A stretch of DNA of 64,000 bases, taken from Streptomyces californicus. Lineage in GTDB: Bacteria; Actinomycetota; Actinomycetes; Streptomycetales; Streptomycetaceae. Within the stretch, counting starts at the first letter, position 1. Each line of letters starts with the position of its first letter. The notes under the pieces were generated by a model, which made no database searches, was not told where the DNA came from, and saw only the letters and a list, made by a program, of their open reading frames with translations. A program made the position numbers and the translations under genes. The stretch covers positions 372,001 through 436,000 of the forward strand of contig NZ_JNZZ01000008.1 in assembly GCF_000717645.1 (NCBI RefSeq). Reading direction: 5' to 3'. This document shows positions 54,632 to 63,786 of the stretch, piece by piece.

Positions 54632-55749
54632 GGGGCGATCCCGGGGTGCGTACGTATGCCGATCTGGTGGGCGAGTTGGCCGATCGCGGGTTGCTCGCCG
54701 GCCGGTGGCGGCAGGTCTTCGAGGCTGTGCCGCGACGCGAGTTCGTTCCGGCCGAGGTGTGGAGACAGCTCCCGGACCGGTGCGTGTCGGTGGTGGGAGC
54801 GGACGCCTGGGGGGCGCTCGTGAACAGTGACGAGCCGATCGTGACGCAGCTTGACTACGGGGTAGTGGGCGGGCCAGGCGTGGCCACGTCGTCGAACTCG
54901 ATGCCGTCGATGGTGGCCCGCATGCTCGGCCTGCTCGACGTGGAGAACGGAGTGCAGGTCCTGGAGATCGGGACCGGTACGGGCTATGTCGCCGCGTTGT
55001 TGTGCGAGCGGCTCGGGGCCGACATGGTCCACAGCGTCGAGGTGGATCCGGCCGTGGCCGGGCGGGCGGCCGACGCCTTGGCCCGAGCGGGCTACCGGCC
55101 GCATCTACGGGTGGGGGACGGTGAGCAGGCGTGGCCGGGACTGGGGTTGGTGGACCGGCTGATCGCGACGTGCGCGTTGCGTTTCGTCCCGCACGCCCTG
55201 TTGCGGCAGGTGAGGCCCGGTGGGCTGGTGGTGGCGCCGCTTGCACGGGATTTCTGGTCGGGGGCGCTGGTTCGGCTACGGGTTCAGGGGGACGGCAGCG
55301 CGGTCGGGCCGTTCTGCGGCGGGGCCACGTACATGCCGATGCGCTCGCACCGCGTGCCCGATCTGCATGAGGTACGGGGGAGGGGGCGAGCGCGGGCGGC
55401 TGGTCTGGACCCGGCCCGGTTGCTGGACCTCGGGTTCGCGTTGTTCGCGGGGGCGCGACTGCCCGGTGTGCGGATGGTTCACCAGAGTGTCGCCGGTGGC
55501 GGGGTGCGCGTGTGGGTGACGAGCGAGGTCGGTGGCGCTTCGACGGCTTCGGGAGAGGAGGTGTGGCAGTACGGGATCGGGCTGCTGTGGGAGGAGATCG
55601 AGCAGACCTGGTGGGAGTACGAGTCGGCCGGTCGCCCTGGTGCGGAGGAGTTCGGGTTGACGGTGACTGGCCGGGGTCAGCAGGTGTGGTTGCGGGACCC
55701 GGGCGGGATCATCGGGACGGGGGAGGGGGAGTACCCGCGCGGGGTGTGA
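54628..55749 (+). CDS. PIMT-like protein L-isoaspartyl O-methyltransferase family protein
   Basis: This 373-aa SAM-dependent methyltransferase has motif I VLEIGTGTGY, motif II in VHSVEVDP and the PIMT-type GDGEQAWP. The PIMT N-terminal helix (VFEAVPRREFVPA) and ATSSNSMPSMVARML substrate loop are present. It is much longer than the roughly 220 aa of housekeeping PIMT, with a 150-residue C-terminal extension like RiPP-associated relatives (lanthipeptide, lasso and graspetide systems, from memory). Start GTG 54628 overlaps the 44-aa ORF stop. The array 2 repeats begin 24 bases after its stop. Confidence 0.82.
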   Translation: MRGDPGVRTYADLVGELADRGLLAGRWRQVFEAVPRREFVPAEVWRQLPDRCVSVVGADAWGALVNSDEPIVTQLDYGVVGGPGVATSSNSMPSMVARMLGLLDVENGVQVLEIGTGTGYVAALLCERLGADMVHSVEVDPAVAGRAADALARAGYRPHLRVGDGEQAWPGLGLVDRLIATCALRFVPHALLRQVRPGGLVVAPLARDFWSGALVRLRVQGDGSAVGPFCGGATYMPMRSHRVPDLHEVRGRGRARAAGLDPARLLDLGFALFAGARLPGVRMVHQSVAGGGVRVWVTSEVGGASTASGEEVWQYGIGLLWEEIEQTWWEYESAGRPGAEEFGLTVTGRGQQVWLRDPGGIIGTGEGEYPRGV

Positions 55750-55773
55750 CCTGCCACTTTGCTCGGGGCGCAG

Positions 55774-56045
55774 GGGCCACCCCCGTGTGAGCGGGGACCA
55801 CACGACCACCTGCTCGATCACGGCGGCGAGGCCGGGACCACCCCCGCGTGCGCGGGGACCACCAGAAGCCTCACCGGCGGTGGGCGACCGGGGCAGGACC
55901 ACCCCCGCGTGCGCGGGGACCACGCCACGCCCACGGCGGCTGCTCCTGCGGCGGGGGGAACACCCCCGCGTGCGCGGGGACCACTACGTCGACCACCCGG
56001 GCACCGCCCCGCACCCGGGAACACCCCCGCGTGCGCGAGGACCAC
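55774..56045 (-). CRISPR. CRISPR array 2, five repeats and four spacers
   Basis: 28-base repeats of the same family as array 1 lie at 55774-55801, 55835-55862, 55896-55923, 55957-55984 and 56018-56045, with four 33-base spacers and a regular 61-base period. Repeat 1 is degenerate (GTGTGAGC in the centre), as expected for the oldest, leader-distal repeat; repeats 4 and 5 carry single changes. The spacers differ from those of array 1. Transcription is predicted on the minus strand from the leader on the right. No cas genes nearby. Confidence 0.94.
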
Positions 56046-56125
56046 CCTTCGTGACCTGGGGGTTTAGGTGGCGGGAAGGCGGTTTTTGCTTACTTCTTGA
56101 GGAATCGGCATAGCTCGCCTTCCGT
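56046..56125 (-). promoter_or_regulatory. CRISPR leader of array 2
   Basis: Begins CCTTCGTGACCTGGGGG and shares TTTAGGTGGCGG, GGCGGTTTTTGC and TACTTCTTG with the leader of array 1; similarity is high for about 80 bases and weaker for about 40 more. It contains the promoter for the minus-strand pre-crRNA. Between it and the frame-broken gene ending at 56287 no gene is seen. Confidence 0.8.
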
Positions 56126-56286
56126 CGCAAAGTGGTCACGTGTGGTTCGGCTGTTGCCCATTCTGCCCGCTGCCGGTCCTATCTGGGTCTGGCTTCGGCG
56201 GGTGGGCTGCGGTTCTGCTCTCTGTGGGGCTGGTCCTGGGGATGCGGTGTGTCTGTTCTGCCTAACGGGGGTTCTTGGGGCGGGGG

Positions 56287-57406
56287 TTATACGGGTTTGA
56301 GGAGGTTGCGGAGGTTGGTGATGTGGGCTTTGACGGCGGCGATCTCGTCCGGGGTGGGGGTGGTGGGGTCGCTGTCGTGGGTGTGTGCGTGGTGGCAGGG
56401 GCGGCAGAGGCCGTCGGGGAGGGCCCCGGGTGGTCCTGGGCGGCGGCAGTTGGTGCATTCGACCAGTAGCGCTTCGTGGGTCGGTTCCTTGGTGTCCGGT
56501 GATCGGGCTTCTGTCGTCGTGGGGATGTGGGGTGGGATTTTGCCGGTGAGGCGGTGGTGGAGGAGGCCGGCGGGGGAGTCGATGTGGGTGGGGAGTCCTG
56601 CGGTGAGGGCGGTGGTCAGGTAGTCCACGCTCACGCCGCGTGCCAGCCAGGCGGATGCGAGAGGTTCGAGGGTGGTGCAGTCCGCTGCGGAGAGTGCGAG
56701 GCGGTGGTCGTTACGGCCCAGGCGCGCCAGCGCCAAGTAGGCGTCGGACGGGACGGGTTCGGGTGTGGCCTGGAAGGTTGCCGGGGTCTCGCCAGCGGTA
56801 GGGGGCGCCTGTACGGGTGCCGCAGTCGGGGCCGCCGGTGCGCGCTCCGGGTCAGGGACGGCCGCTGCATCCGCCACGTCCTCGGTGGTCCGGGGCTGAT
56901 CGCGGTGAGGGGGCCCGTGCGAGGCTGACGCCGGGGTCGGGGTGCGTTGCTGTGGTACGGCGGTGGCGGCCTCAGGGGTCGGCTGCGCGGCCTGGGCTTG
57001 CGTCGGCGTGGACGGCTGTTCACGCTTTTCGGCCGTGGTGCAGGGTGTCAGTGCTCCCGTGGAAGGCGTCCAAGACGGCGTGGGTGCGGCCACGTCTGCT
57101 GGGGTGATGGTCTGGGTGGCGTGGGCCGTGGCCAAGTAGGCGTTCCACCACTCGTTGTCGCGTGCCGTGCGGGACCAGAACGTGCGGAAGGTCCAGCGGA
57201 CTTCGCCGCCCTTGCCCTTGGCTGCGCCTGCACCCGTGCCCGTGCCCGTGCCCGTGGTGAGTCTGGAGCGGACTCGGCGGAGGTGGCCCGCGACGGAGAG
57301 GCTGTTCAGCGAGGTGCCGATGGCCTGCTGGCCGTACAGGGGCCATCGGGTAGGCGTGGGAGATCACGGGAGCGGGCGGGACAGGGCTAAGGTGCTGAGT
57401 AGCCAT
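56287..57406 (-). pseudogene. Streptomycete DNA-binding-type protein gene with a frameshift in a G/C run
   Basis: From ATG 57406 one frame reads MATQHLSPVPPAPVISHAYPMAP. After a 4-base G/C run at 57339-57342 the sense continues in the next frame as LYGQQAIGTSLNSLSVAGHL, RRVRSRLTTGTGTGTG, EVRWTFRTFWSRTARDNEWW, then 283 residues to 56287. The C-terminal part (LALARLGRNDHRLALSAADCTTLEPLASAWLARGVSVDYL, LLHHRLTGKIPPHIP, CTNCRRPG with CRPCH) matches remembered helix-turn-helix-type proteins common in Streptomyces. A one-base indel in the G/C run is the simplest explanation. The zinc-ribbon-like CxxC pair and the N-terminal AGHLRRVRSRL segment are consistent with DNA binding. Confidence 0.65.
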
Positions 57407-57885
57407 GGGATCGGTCTTTCGTAGGGGACGATCTTGTGGTTAGGCCCCGGCGCGGTGTGCGAAACCGCGTTGGGGTCGTTTTGGTTGTGCTCGCACCGTA
57501 AACAGTCGTCACGCTCCGCCGCAAGCTGTCACCATTAGTCATATTTGCTGGCCGTGACGGGGTAGGGAGGGCGGGGAGGGTTTACCCAACCCCCCCTGTA
57601 CTGCCGCCCGGTTAAAGAAGGCGCTCGAACCTCGGGGCTCGTGTCTTGACGCCTGAGACCCGGGACCCGAGCTTCGGGGCTGAGCCTGTGTTCCGTACTT
57701 CCCACGAGTCAACCGAACCGTCCGAAGCCCGGGGCGCAACGCTCGAAGTCCGGGTCCCGGGGCTTGGGGCCCGAGGCTCGGGATGCGGGGCGGTTCGGGA
57801 CTGGCGCTCTTCATCGCATCGGCGGTACGTGGACGGGCCGGTGCACCCTGCGGCCGGGCAAGATCGGGAGCGGTAGCCTCTGGCC
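57407..57885. other. Intergenic region with promoter-like and repeated motifs
   Basis: The first 140 bases are AT-richer (GTCACCATTAGTCATATTTG) and probably hold the promoter of the frame-broken gene. From 57625 to 57790 degenerate CGAAGCCCGGGG/CCCGGGACC repeats occur. No gene is supported in these 479 bases. Confidence 0.5.
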
Positions 57886-58662
57886 ATGTCCGAGACATCG
57901 GTGACGCGCTTCTACGACGAGTTGGCCGACGGCTACCACCTGATCTACTCGGACTGGGACGCCAGCATGCGTCGGCAAGGGAATGCTCTCCACGCTCTGA
58001 TCGGCGACGACCGCGGTGAAGTGCTCGACTGCTCCTGCGGCATCGGTACGCAAGCGATCGGGCTGGCGATGCGGGGGCACCGTGTCACCGGTACTGATCT
58101 CAGCCCCCGCGCCGCCGCTCGCGCCGGTCGGGAGGCGGAGCGCAGGAACCTCGGGCTGCGGGTTGCAGCCGCCGATATGCGGCAACTTCCGTTTGGTGGC
58201 GGCCGATTCGACGTTGCGGTCTGCGCTGACAACTCTCTTCCCCACCTGCTGACCGAGCACGATGTGCGCGCGGCCCTGACCGAGATGCGCCGTGTGCTGC
58301 GTCCCGATGGGCTGCTGCTGGTCAGCACACGACCGTACGACGAGCTGCTGCGCGACCGGCCCGCCTCGACGCCTCCGCAGGTTCACCAGGCCGGAGATCG
58401 TTCCGACGACGGAGGGCGGTCCGTCACCTTTCAGCTCTGGCACTGGCACGAGGACGGCGAGCACTACGACTTGGAGCACTTCCAGCTCCTCCCGGAAGGC
58501 GGAGAATGGCGCGTCCGGACGCGCCGCACGACCTACTGGGCCCTCAGCCAGGATCGGCTGACCCGCCTGGCTGCCGAGGCCGGCTTCAGCGATGTCCAGT
58601 GGCGGCTGCCGCAGGAGACCGGCTTCTTCCAGCCGCTGCTTGTGGCCCGCGCGGACGCATAG
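57886..58662 (+). CDS. Class I SAM-dependent methyltransferase
   Basis: This 258-aa methyltransferase has motif I VLDCSCGIGTQAIGLAMRG, motif II VTGTDLSP, DMRQLPF for motif III and FDVAVCADNSLPHLLTEHD. A TRFYDELADGYHLIYSDWD lead resembles glycine/sarcosine N-methyltransferase-type proteins, but the substrate cannot be read. The start is ATG 57886; upstream repeats exclude a longer protein. It is monocistronic between repeat-rich gaps. Confidence 0.85.
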   Translation: MSETSVTRFYDELADGYHLIYSDWDASMRRQGNALHALIGDDRGEVLDCSCGIGTQAIGLAMRGHRVTGTDLSPRAAARAGREAERRNLGLRVAAADMRQLPFGGGRFDVAVCADNSLPHLLTEHDVRAALTEMRRVLRPDGLLLVSTRPYDELLRDRPASTPPQVHQAGDRSDDGGRSVTFQLWHWHEDGEHYDLEHFQLLPEGGEWRVRTRRTTYWALSQDRLTRLAAEAGFSDVQWRLPQETGFFQPLLVARADA

Positions 58663-58821
58663 CGCTCCCTCCGGCGGTCGGCCCGCCCCACCGCCTCGCC
58701 CGTCGCACGTGAGGTCGGCAGTGCGGAGGTCGGCAGGGTAGAGGGGGCGGCAGTGGAGATGGGGACGGCATCCTGTCGGTCTTTCCTGGCGTGCGGAAAG
58801 TGGAACGGCAGCCGACTCGTT

Positions 58822-59373
58822 CTACCTCGGCGGGTCCTCGCCCGTCAGGCCGTCGATCGACTCGCGGATGAGGTCGGCGTGGCCGGTGTGGCGGGCGTAC
58901 TCCTCCAGGAGATCGAGGAGGATACGGCGGAGGTTGGGGCGTTCGCCGGTGCGGGTGGTGTATGCGCCCGGCTGGTCCAAGCCGCCCTCGGCGAGGGCCT
59001 TCTCGATGAGGGCCCGCGAACGGGTGACCGACTCCTGCCAGAGCGCGCGCAGTTGCTCCGGGGTGTCCTCGGCCGCCGAACGGTAGTCCCAGTCGGGGGT
59101 GGTCTCCCAGTCGACGGTGTTCCAGGGCGGGCCGACCGGGGTGTTGAGCCACAGCCGCGCGAAGTGGCTGTTCTCCACGTGGGCCAGGTGCTTGAGGAGG
59201 CCGCCCAGGGTGATCGTGGACGTGCCGAGCGTGGCGCGGAGGCCCGAGGCGTCAAGACCGGAGCACTTCCAGGCCAGGGTGGCCCGTTGGCGTTCCAGGG
59301 CTCCGACGATGGCCGCCGCCTCCGTGCCGGCGAGGGGAGGTTCCGGCCATGCCTCTGCTGTGTGCTCGGTCAT
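58822..59373 (-). CDS. DinB-family protein (mycothiol-dependent type)
   Basis: This 183-aa four-helix metal-binding protein has the conserved metal-ligand histidines in LLKHLAHVENSHFARLW and YARHTGHADLIRESIDG. The family (DinB_2/DUF664) is common in actinomycetes, where members may act with mycothiol. It begins MTEHTAEAWPEPPLAG. The substrate is unknown. Confidence 0.88.
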   Translation of the reverse strand: MTEHTAEAWPEPPLAGTEAAAIVGALERQRATLAWKCSGLDASGLRATLGTSTITLGGLLKHLAHVENSHFARLWLNTPVGPPWNTVDWETTPDWDYRSAAEDTPEQLRALWQESVTRSRALIEKALAEGGLDQPGAYTTRTGERPNLRRILLDLLEEYARHTGHADLIRESIDGLTGEDPPR

Positions 59374-59550
59374 GGGCGCTGACCCTAGCGAACGTGGCTC
59401 GCGCGCGGAGGAGTGGTGGCGAAGTGGGGCGTACGTCTGATGGGAGAGGCCCGCCGGGCGCCTTCGTCGGGCGGCGCACCGGGGCCTTCTCGCATGCTCG
59501 GCGCGGTGGTGCGGGGTGCGCCGGTCGGTCTTCGGGGGCGGGCTCGGGCG

Positions 59551-60237
59551 TCAGATGACGCGCGGGATGACCTCGTTGCGCTTGGTCGACCAGTTGGTGA
59601 CGATCGGCTTCTCCACGGTGGGGGCGTCCGGCAGTTCGACCGAGGCCGGGTTCGGGTCGTCCTCGCTGGTGGCGATGATGACGTGCTCGAACTGCTTGCC
59701 GCCGTCGCCGTCGGTGGTCTTCACGTTGATGCCGGCGTACGCCACGGACGAGCCGGAGAGCTTGATGGGGTCCTCGCCGCCCTGGCCGACCGGGGAGGCC
59801 ACGCCGTCGGCGGCCGAACCGAAGGAGACACTCGGCGTGTTGACGTCCAGGTAGCAGGTGATGCCGGACTTGGCCTTGGCGGTCAGCAGGTAGTGGCTGA
59901 ACGGCTGGGCCTCCCACGTCACCGTGAAGTCCAGGTCGTTGGTGCCGCAGGACTGTCCGTAGCCGCTCTTGTCGCCGGTGCTGGATCCGCCCTTCGCGCC
60001 GGTCGATCCGGCGGCCTTCGTGCCGGACGCCGACGCGCTCTCGCTCTCGGTGGCCGTGTCGTCGGCAGGGGCGTCGCTCTTTCCGCTCGCGGCGGCGGAC
60101 GCCGTGGCGGAGGGAGCGGCGGCCCCGTTGTCCGAGGACTCCTCCGGGCCGCAGGCGGTGGTCGCGGCGAGGGTGGTCACGACGGCGGCGGCCAGGACGA
60201 GCCGGGCGGAACGGGTGGTGAGACGCGTACGCATCAT
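59551..60237 (-). CDS. DUF4232-type lipoprotein
   Basis: This 228-aa secreted lipoprotein has a signal peptide with a lipobox LAATTACGPEE. The cysteine, at about residue 30, would be lipidated. A Ser/Thr/Ala-rich linker (about 35-95) leads to a beta-rich domain (QSCGTNDLDFTVTWEAQPFSHYLLTAKAKSGITCYLDV) with two further cysteines likely disulfide-bonded, as in DUF4232. ATG 60237 (ATGATGCGTACG) is chosen because GGAG lies 4 bases upstream. The role is probably extracytoplasmic. Confidence 0.85.
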   Translation of the reverse strand: MMRTRLTTRSARLVLAAAVVTTLAATTACGPEESSDNGAAAPSATASAAASGKSDAPADDTATESESASASGTKAAGSTGAKGGSSTGDKSGYGQSCGTNDLDFTVTWEAQPFSHYLLTAKAKSGITCYLDVNTPSVSFGSAADGVASPVGQGGEDPIKLSGSSVAYAGINVKTTDGDGGKQFEHVIIATSEDDPNPASVELPDAPTVEKPIVTNWSTKRNEVIPRVI

Positions 60238-60246
60238 GATCTCCAA

Positions 60247-60576
60247 CGGGCTGTCGTGTGCGGTGCTCCTTCTGACACCACCGACGTTAGGGCCCGGTCG
60301 ATCTTCAAACGATTGCGTGAATGTCCAGGTTCTGTCTCAGCGAATCCGTTCCATGGAATGCCATTTTTATTGCGCCAAGTTCCGGATTTCGGGGCTTGTT
60401 CCTTGTGTTTCAGCGGAGTTGAGCGCCGAAGAGGTTGCGCCGCATCCGCCATTTTCGCTTTATCGTTTCCGTTCGTACACACCGTGCACATCCGGGTCGC
60501 CGAATAGTCGGGCGAACCTCGGTTCCGCTTCTCCCTTTCCTGGGGCCCCGAAGGATGTCCGGGGCCCCGAAGGGGG
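60247..60576. promoter_or_regulatory. AT-richer intergenic region upstream of the lipoprotein gene
   Basis: These 330 bases are visibly lower in GC than their flanks (e.g. TTTTTATTGCGCC, TTCGCTTTATCG). They carry a 10-base palindrome TTCCATGGAA near 60351 and the direct repeat GGGGCCCCGAAGG at 60541-60575. They hold the lipoprotein promoter and the 3' end of the DoxX transcript. No gene is supported. Confidence 0.4.
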
Positions 60577-61263
60577 TCAGCCTGCTCCGTTCCCGGCGCC
60601 GGACCGGTCGCCGCGGCCCCATTCGTGCGCGGCCACCACCAGGCACACCGCCACCAGGACCACGTTCTTCACGACGTACTGGCCCTCCATCGTCGGAGCG
60701 GGCGATAGCGGTTGCCACATGGCGTCGGGCAGCAGGAGCAGCGTCGAGAACACGCCGCCCATGTGGAGGAAGAACGCGACGAGCGCCGGGCGCAGCAAGC
60801 GGCGGCCGACGATCAGCCCGATGCCGATGGCCGTCTCCAGCGCCGCGAGCGAGAGCAGCAGCACCGTCTCCGGGACCATGCCCAGCGTCATCTTCGTGGC
60901 GGCGTCCACGGCCAACTGCTCCGCCGGGCTCGCCGAGGGGAACAGTTTCAGGACACCGAAGCCGAAGAAGACGATGCCCACCGTCACCCTCAGCAGGGCG
61001 TGGGAGTGGGCGTTGATGTAGGCCGCCAGGCGGTTGAGTGCCTGTGCGCCGGCCGTCATCGCCGTCGCCGTCGTCGGTGCTGCGGCGGCCGCGCGCTCGG
61101 GGGCGGGGGCAGGGGCGGGGGGAACGGAGGCGACGGTGGAGTCGGGACCGGATCCGGATCCGGATACGGGTGTGGACGCGGGTGTGGCTATGGAGAGGTG
61201 GGGCCGGGCGTGGGGCATCGCGCCGGGCGGGGGCAGGCTCGGCTCTGCTGTGTAGCTCCTCAT
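60577..61263 (-). CDS. DoxX-like membrane protein with long N-terminal disordered region
   Basis: This 228-aa protein begins MRSYTAEPSLPPPGAMPHA with about 65 residues of Ala/Pro/Ser/Gly-rich disorder. Four membrane helices follow (about 78-97, 120-143, 148-165 and 190-210), with INAHSHALLRVTVGIVFFGFGVLKLFP and LLSLAALETAIGIGLIVGRR typical of DoxX-type proteins. ATG 61263 follows GGGAG; the open frame upstream is repeat-like. A perfect DasR-type palindrome lies 270 bases upstream. Confidence 0.8.
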   Translation of the reverse strand: MRSYTAEPSLPPPGAMPHARPHLSIATPASTPVSGSGSGPDSTVASVPPAPAPAPERAAAAAPTTATAMTAGAQALNRLAAYINAHSHALLRVTVGIVFFGFGVLKLFPSASPAEQLAVDAATKMTLGMVPETVLLLSLAALETAIGIGLIVGRRLLRPALVAFFLHMGGVFSTLLLLPDAMWQPLSPAPTMEGQYVVKNVVLVAVCLVVAAHEWGRGDRSGAGNGAG

Positions 61264-61535
61264 GTGCGATCTCCCGCTGGGTCCGTGGGGGTGGGAAGAA
61301 ACGTGCATGGTCGGGGTCCGCGCAGGTCCGCGGGATGGTGGTGGAACACGTGGTGCGTGTGCGTGTGCGGTGATGCGGCGGGGCGGTGCGGGGAAGCGTC
61401 GGCTGTGCCGCCTTGGTGCACGGAGTACGGAGTACGGGGTACGGGGCGTCCGCGCGGGGTGGGCGCGGCAGCCGGGTGACATGGACGAGGCAGGGGCGGC
61501 CGGGGTACACCGCCGCCCACCTGCCTCTCACTGCT

Positions 61536-61547
61536 TGGTCTAGACCA
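61536..61547 (-). promoter_or_regulatory. DasR-type operator (dre)
   Basis: TGGTCTAGACCA is a perfect 12-base palindrome identical to the core of the streptomycete dre consensus. DasR, a GntR regulator responding to phosphorylated glucosamine, binds such sites. It lies in a gap with no gene on the right for over 800 bases and upstream of the DoxX-like gene on the left. The DoxX gene is its only plausible target in the window. Confidence 0.65.
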
Positions 61548-62059
61548 TACGGACGGGGGTCCGGAGGTCAAGAGGTGAGGGGACGGGCCTCCGTGCCGGT
61601 GGGTGTGATCACGCCAAGTTGCATCGGTGGCAGTGGAGTTGCCGGGCAAGCGCTTGCGTCTCGCGGCGGTGGATTCCTCGACGGGATGCGGGGGCGGGCC
61701 GGCGTCCTCGTCACCGGGGGCGGGCCCGCACCGGAGTGCCCCGCCGCTGACCAGCCCTGTTTCCCCCGGCCGTACGGCCGTCGCCCTCCGCGCCCCGTCT
61801 CCGCCCGCCGTCCCTCGGCGGCCTCTTCCGGCCACACGAGCGGTCCGCCGCCCGCCCCGTCCGCCTCTTCCCGACGCGCCGGGGTGCGGCAGGGTTTCAG
61901 ACGGCCGAAAGCCGCCCGGTCCATTCCGGGAGGAAACGCACAACGCCCGTACCGTACGCCCGCCGGAGAAGCCGGAGGAGCCGGAGGAACCGGCGGGCCT
62001 GCCGTCGGGCGGCGAGGGCGGGCCGCGAGGGCAGATACGAGTTCGGGCACAGGGTTACG
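61548..62059. other. Non-coding gap right of the dre site
   Basis: No ORF with credible composition was found on either strand; open frames here are Pro/Arg/Gly-rich shadow translations. It contains short degenerate CCGGAGGAGCCGG-type repeats around 61965-62000. Confidence 0.45.
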
Positions 62060-62205
62060 GCCACGGGCTACCGGTACTGGCTCGGGCAGGGCCGGGCCGG
62101 GCGCGGGGCTACGGGCCTATCGGTACTGGCGCGGGCCGGGCGCGGGGCTACGGGCCTACCGGTACTGGCGCGGGCCGGGCGCGAGGCTACAGGTACGGGC
62201 TCGGA
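62060..62205. repeat. Tandem repeat of about 44 bp
   Basis: Three to four copies of a unit containing CGGTACTGGC, CGGGCCGGGCGCG and GGCTACGGGCCTA follow each other between about 62060 and 62205, just beyond the 3' end of the beta-glucosidase transcript. Confidence 0.8.
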
Positions 62206-62240
62206 CCGGACGCGGGCACGGCGCGCCACCGTTCACGCGA

Positions 62241-62275
62241 GAGGGCCCGGGACGCGCGACGCGTCCCGGGCCCTC
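62241..62275 (-). terminator. Terminator of the beta-glucosidase gene
   Basis: A 15-base-pair perfect stem (GAGGGCCCGGGACGC with GCGTCCCGGGCCCTC) encloses a GCGAC loop, 87 bases after the GH1 stop codon on the minus strand. Confidence 0.85.
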
Positions 62276-62361
62276 CACGGAACCCCCCGGTTCCAGGCCG
62301 CCGGCCCTTCGGGGCGACACCCCCCGGTGATCGCCCCTCCGTACCGCCGGCCTCCGCGCCG

Positions 62362-63786
62362 TCAGCCCTCCAGGCCGCCGCGCGCGATCACATCGGCGTA
62401 CCAGCGTGCGCTGTCCTTCGCCGTGCGCCGCTGGGACGCGAAGTCCACGTGCACGATGCCGAACCGCTTGCCGTAGCCGTACGCCCACTCGAAGTTGTCC
62501 AGCAGCGACCACAGGAAGTACCCGCGTACGTCCACGCCGTCCGCGATCGCCCGGTGCACCGCCGTCAGGTGCGCGTCGAGGTACGCCACCCGCTCCGGGT
62601 CGTGCACGTTGCCCTCCGGGTCCGCGTAGTCGTCGTACGCCGCCCCGTTCTCGGTCACCAGCACCGGCAGCGTCGGGAACTCGTCGCGCAGCCGGGTCAG
62701 CAGCTCGTACAGCCCGTTCGCGTCCACCGGCCAGTCCATCGCCGTGCGCGGGCCCGCCGCCGGGGTGAACGCCACGTGCCGCTCCGCGCCCGCCCACGGC
62801 GACGGCGACTCCGACGTACCCGCCGACACCACGCTCGGCGAGTAGTAGTTGATGCCCAGCGAGTCGATCGGCGTCGAGGTCACCTCCAGGTCGCCGTCCT
62901 TCACGAACGACCAGTCCGTCACCGACGCCGTGTCCGCCACCAGGTCCTGCGGCAGCCGCCCGTGGAAGACCGGGTCGAGGAAGATCCGGTTCGCCACCGC
63001 GTCGATCCGGCGCACCGCGTCCCGGTCCGCCTCGGTGTCCGTCAGCGGGCGCAGGGCGTGCAGGTTCAGGGTGAGGGAGATCTCCGCCGTCTCCGGGAGG
63101 CGGTCACGCAGGACCCGTACGCCCGCGCCGTGGGCCAGGTTCAGGTGGTGGGCGGCGCGCAGGGCCGCCAGGTCGTCGGTGCGGCCCGGGGCGTGGACCC
63201 CGTTCCCGTACCCGAGGAACGCCGCGCACCACGGTTCGTTCAGCGTCGTCCACGTCGGGATCCGGTCGCCCAGCGCCCCGGCCACCAGGCCCGCGTACTC
63301 GGCGAAGCGGTGCGCGGTGTCCCGCTCCGGCCAGCCGCCCGCGTCCTCCAACTCCTGCGGCAGGTCCCAGTGGTAGAGCGTCGCTACCGGCTTGATGCCG
63401 GCCTCCAGCAACTCGTCCACCAGGCGGCGGTAGAAGTCCAGGCCGCGCTCGACCGCCGGACCCCGGCCGGTCGGCTGCACCCGGGGCCAGGAGACGGAGA
63501 ACCGGTAGTCCGTGACACCCAGTTCCTTCATCAGGCGGACGTCCTCGGGCATCCGGTGCAGGTGGTCGGCGGCGATGTCGCCGGTGTCCCCGTTGCGCAC
63601 CTTGCCGGGCGTCCGGCTGAACGTGTCCCAGATCGACGGCGTACGGCCGCCCTCGGCCGCCCCGCCCTCGATCTGGTACGCGGCGGTGGCGGTGCCCCAC
63701 CGGAACCCGGTCGGGAAGCGGAGCACCGTACCGGTCTCCGGAAGGGCGCCCGTGGCGGTCGCCGGGCGGGAATCGACAGCGGTCAT
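62362..63786 (-). CDS. GH1 beta-glucosidase
   Basis: This 474-aa retaining glycosidase has the acid/base glutamate in [13 protein letters not shown] and the nucleophile in [12 protein letters not shown]. Conserved [18 protein letters not shown] and SVSWPRVQP are present, and length is typical. It begins with ATG 63786. No signal peptide, so it is intracellular and would hydrolyse imported cellobiose or similar sugars. In Streptomyces such genes often follow sugar ABC-transporter genes, which may lie right of the window. No CebR-like palindrome is visible. Confidence 0.95.
   Translation of the reverse strand: MTAVDSRPATATGALPETGTVLRFPTGFRWGTATAAYQIEGGAAEGGRTPSIWDTFSRTPGKVRNGDTGDIAADHLHRMPEDVRLMKELGVTDYRFSVSWPRVQPTGRGPAVERGLDFYRRLVDELLEAGIKPVATLYHWDLPQELEDAGGWPERDTAHRFAEYAGLVAGALGDRIPTWTTLNEPWCAAFLGYGNGVHAPGRTDDLAALRAAHHLNLAHGAGVRVLRDRLPETAEISLTLNLHALRPLTDTEADRDAVRRIDAVANRIFLDPVFHGRLPQDLVADTASVTDWSFVKDGDLEVTSTPIDSLGINYYSPSVVSAGTSESPSPWAGAERHVAFTPAAGPRTAMDWPVDANGLYELLTRLRDEFPTLPVLVTENGAAYDDYADPEGNVHDPERVAYLDAHLTAVHRAIADGVDVRGYFLWSLLDNFEWAYGYGKRFGIVHVDFASQRRTAKDSARWYADVIARGGLEG

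Noticed and set aside
55759..56113. Open frames reading RARGPP/PACAGTT repeats
   Set aside because: These are translated CRISPR repeats of array 2.
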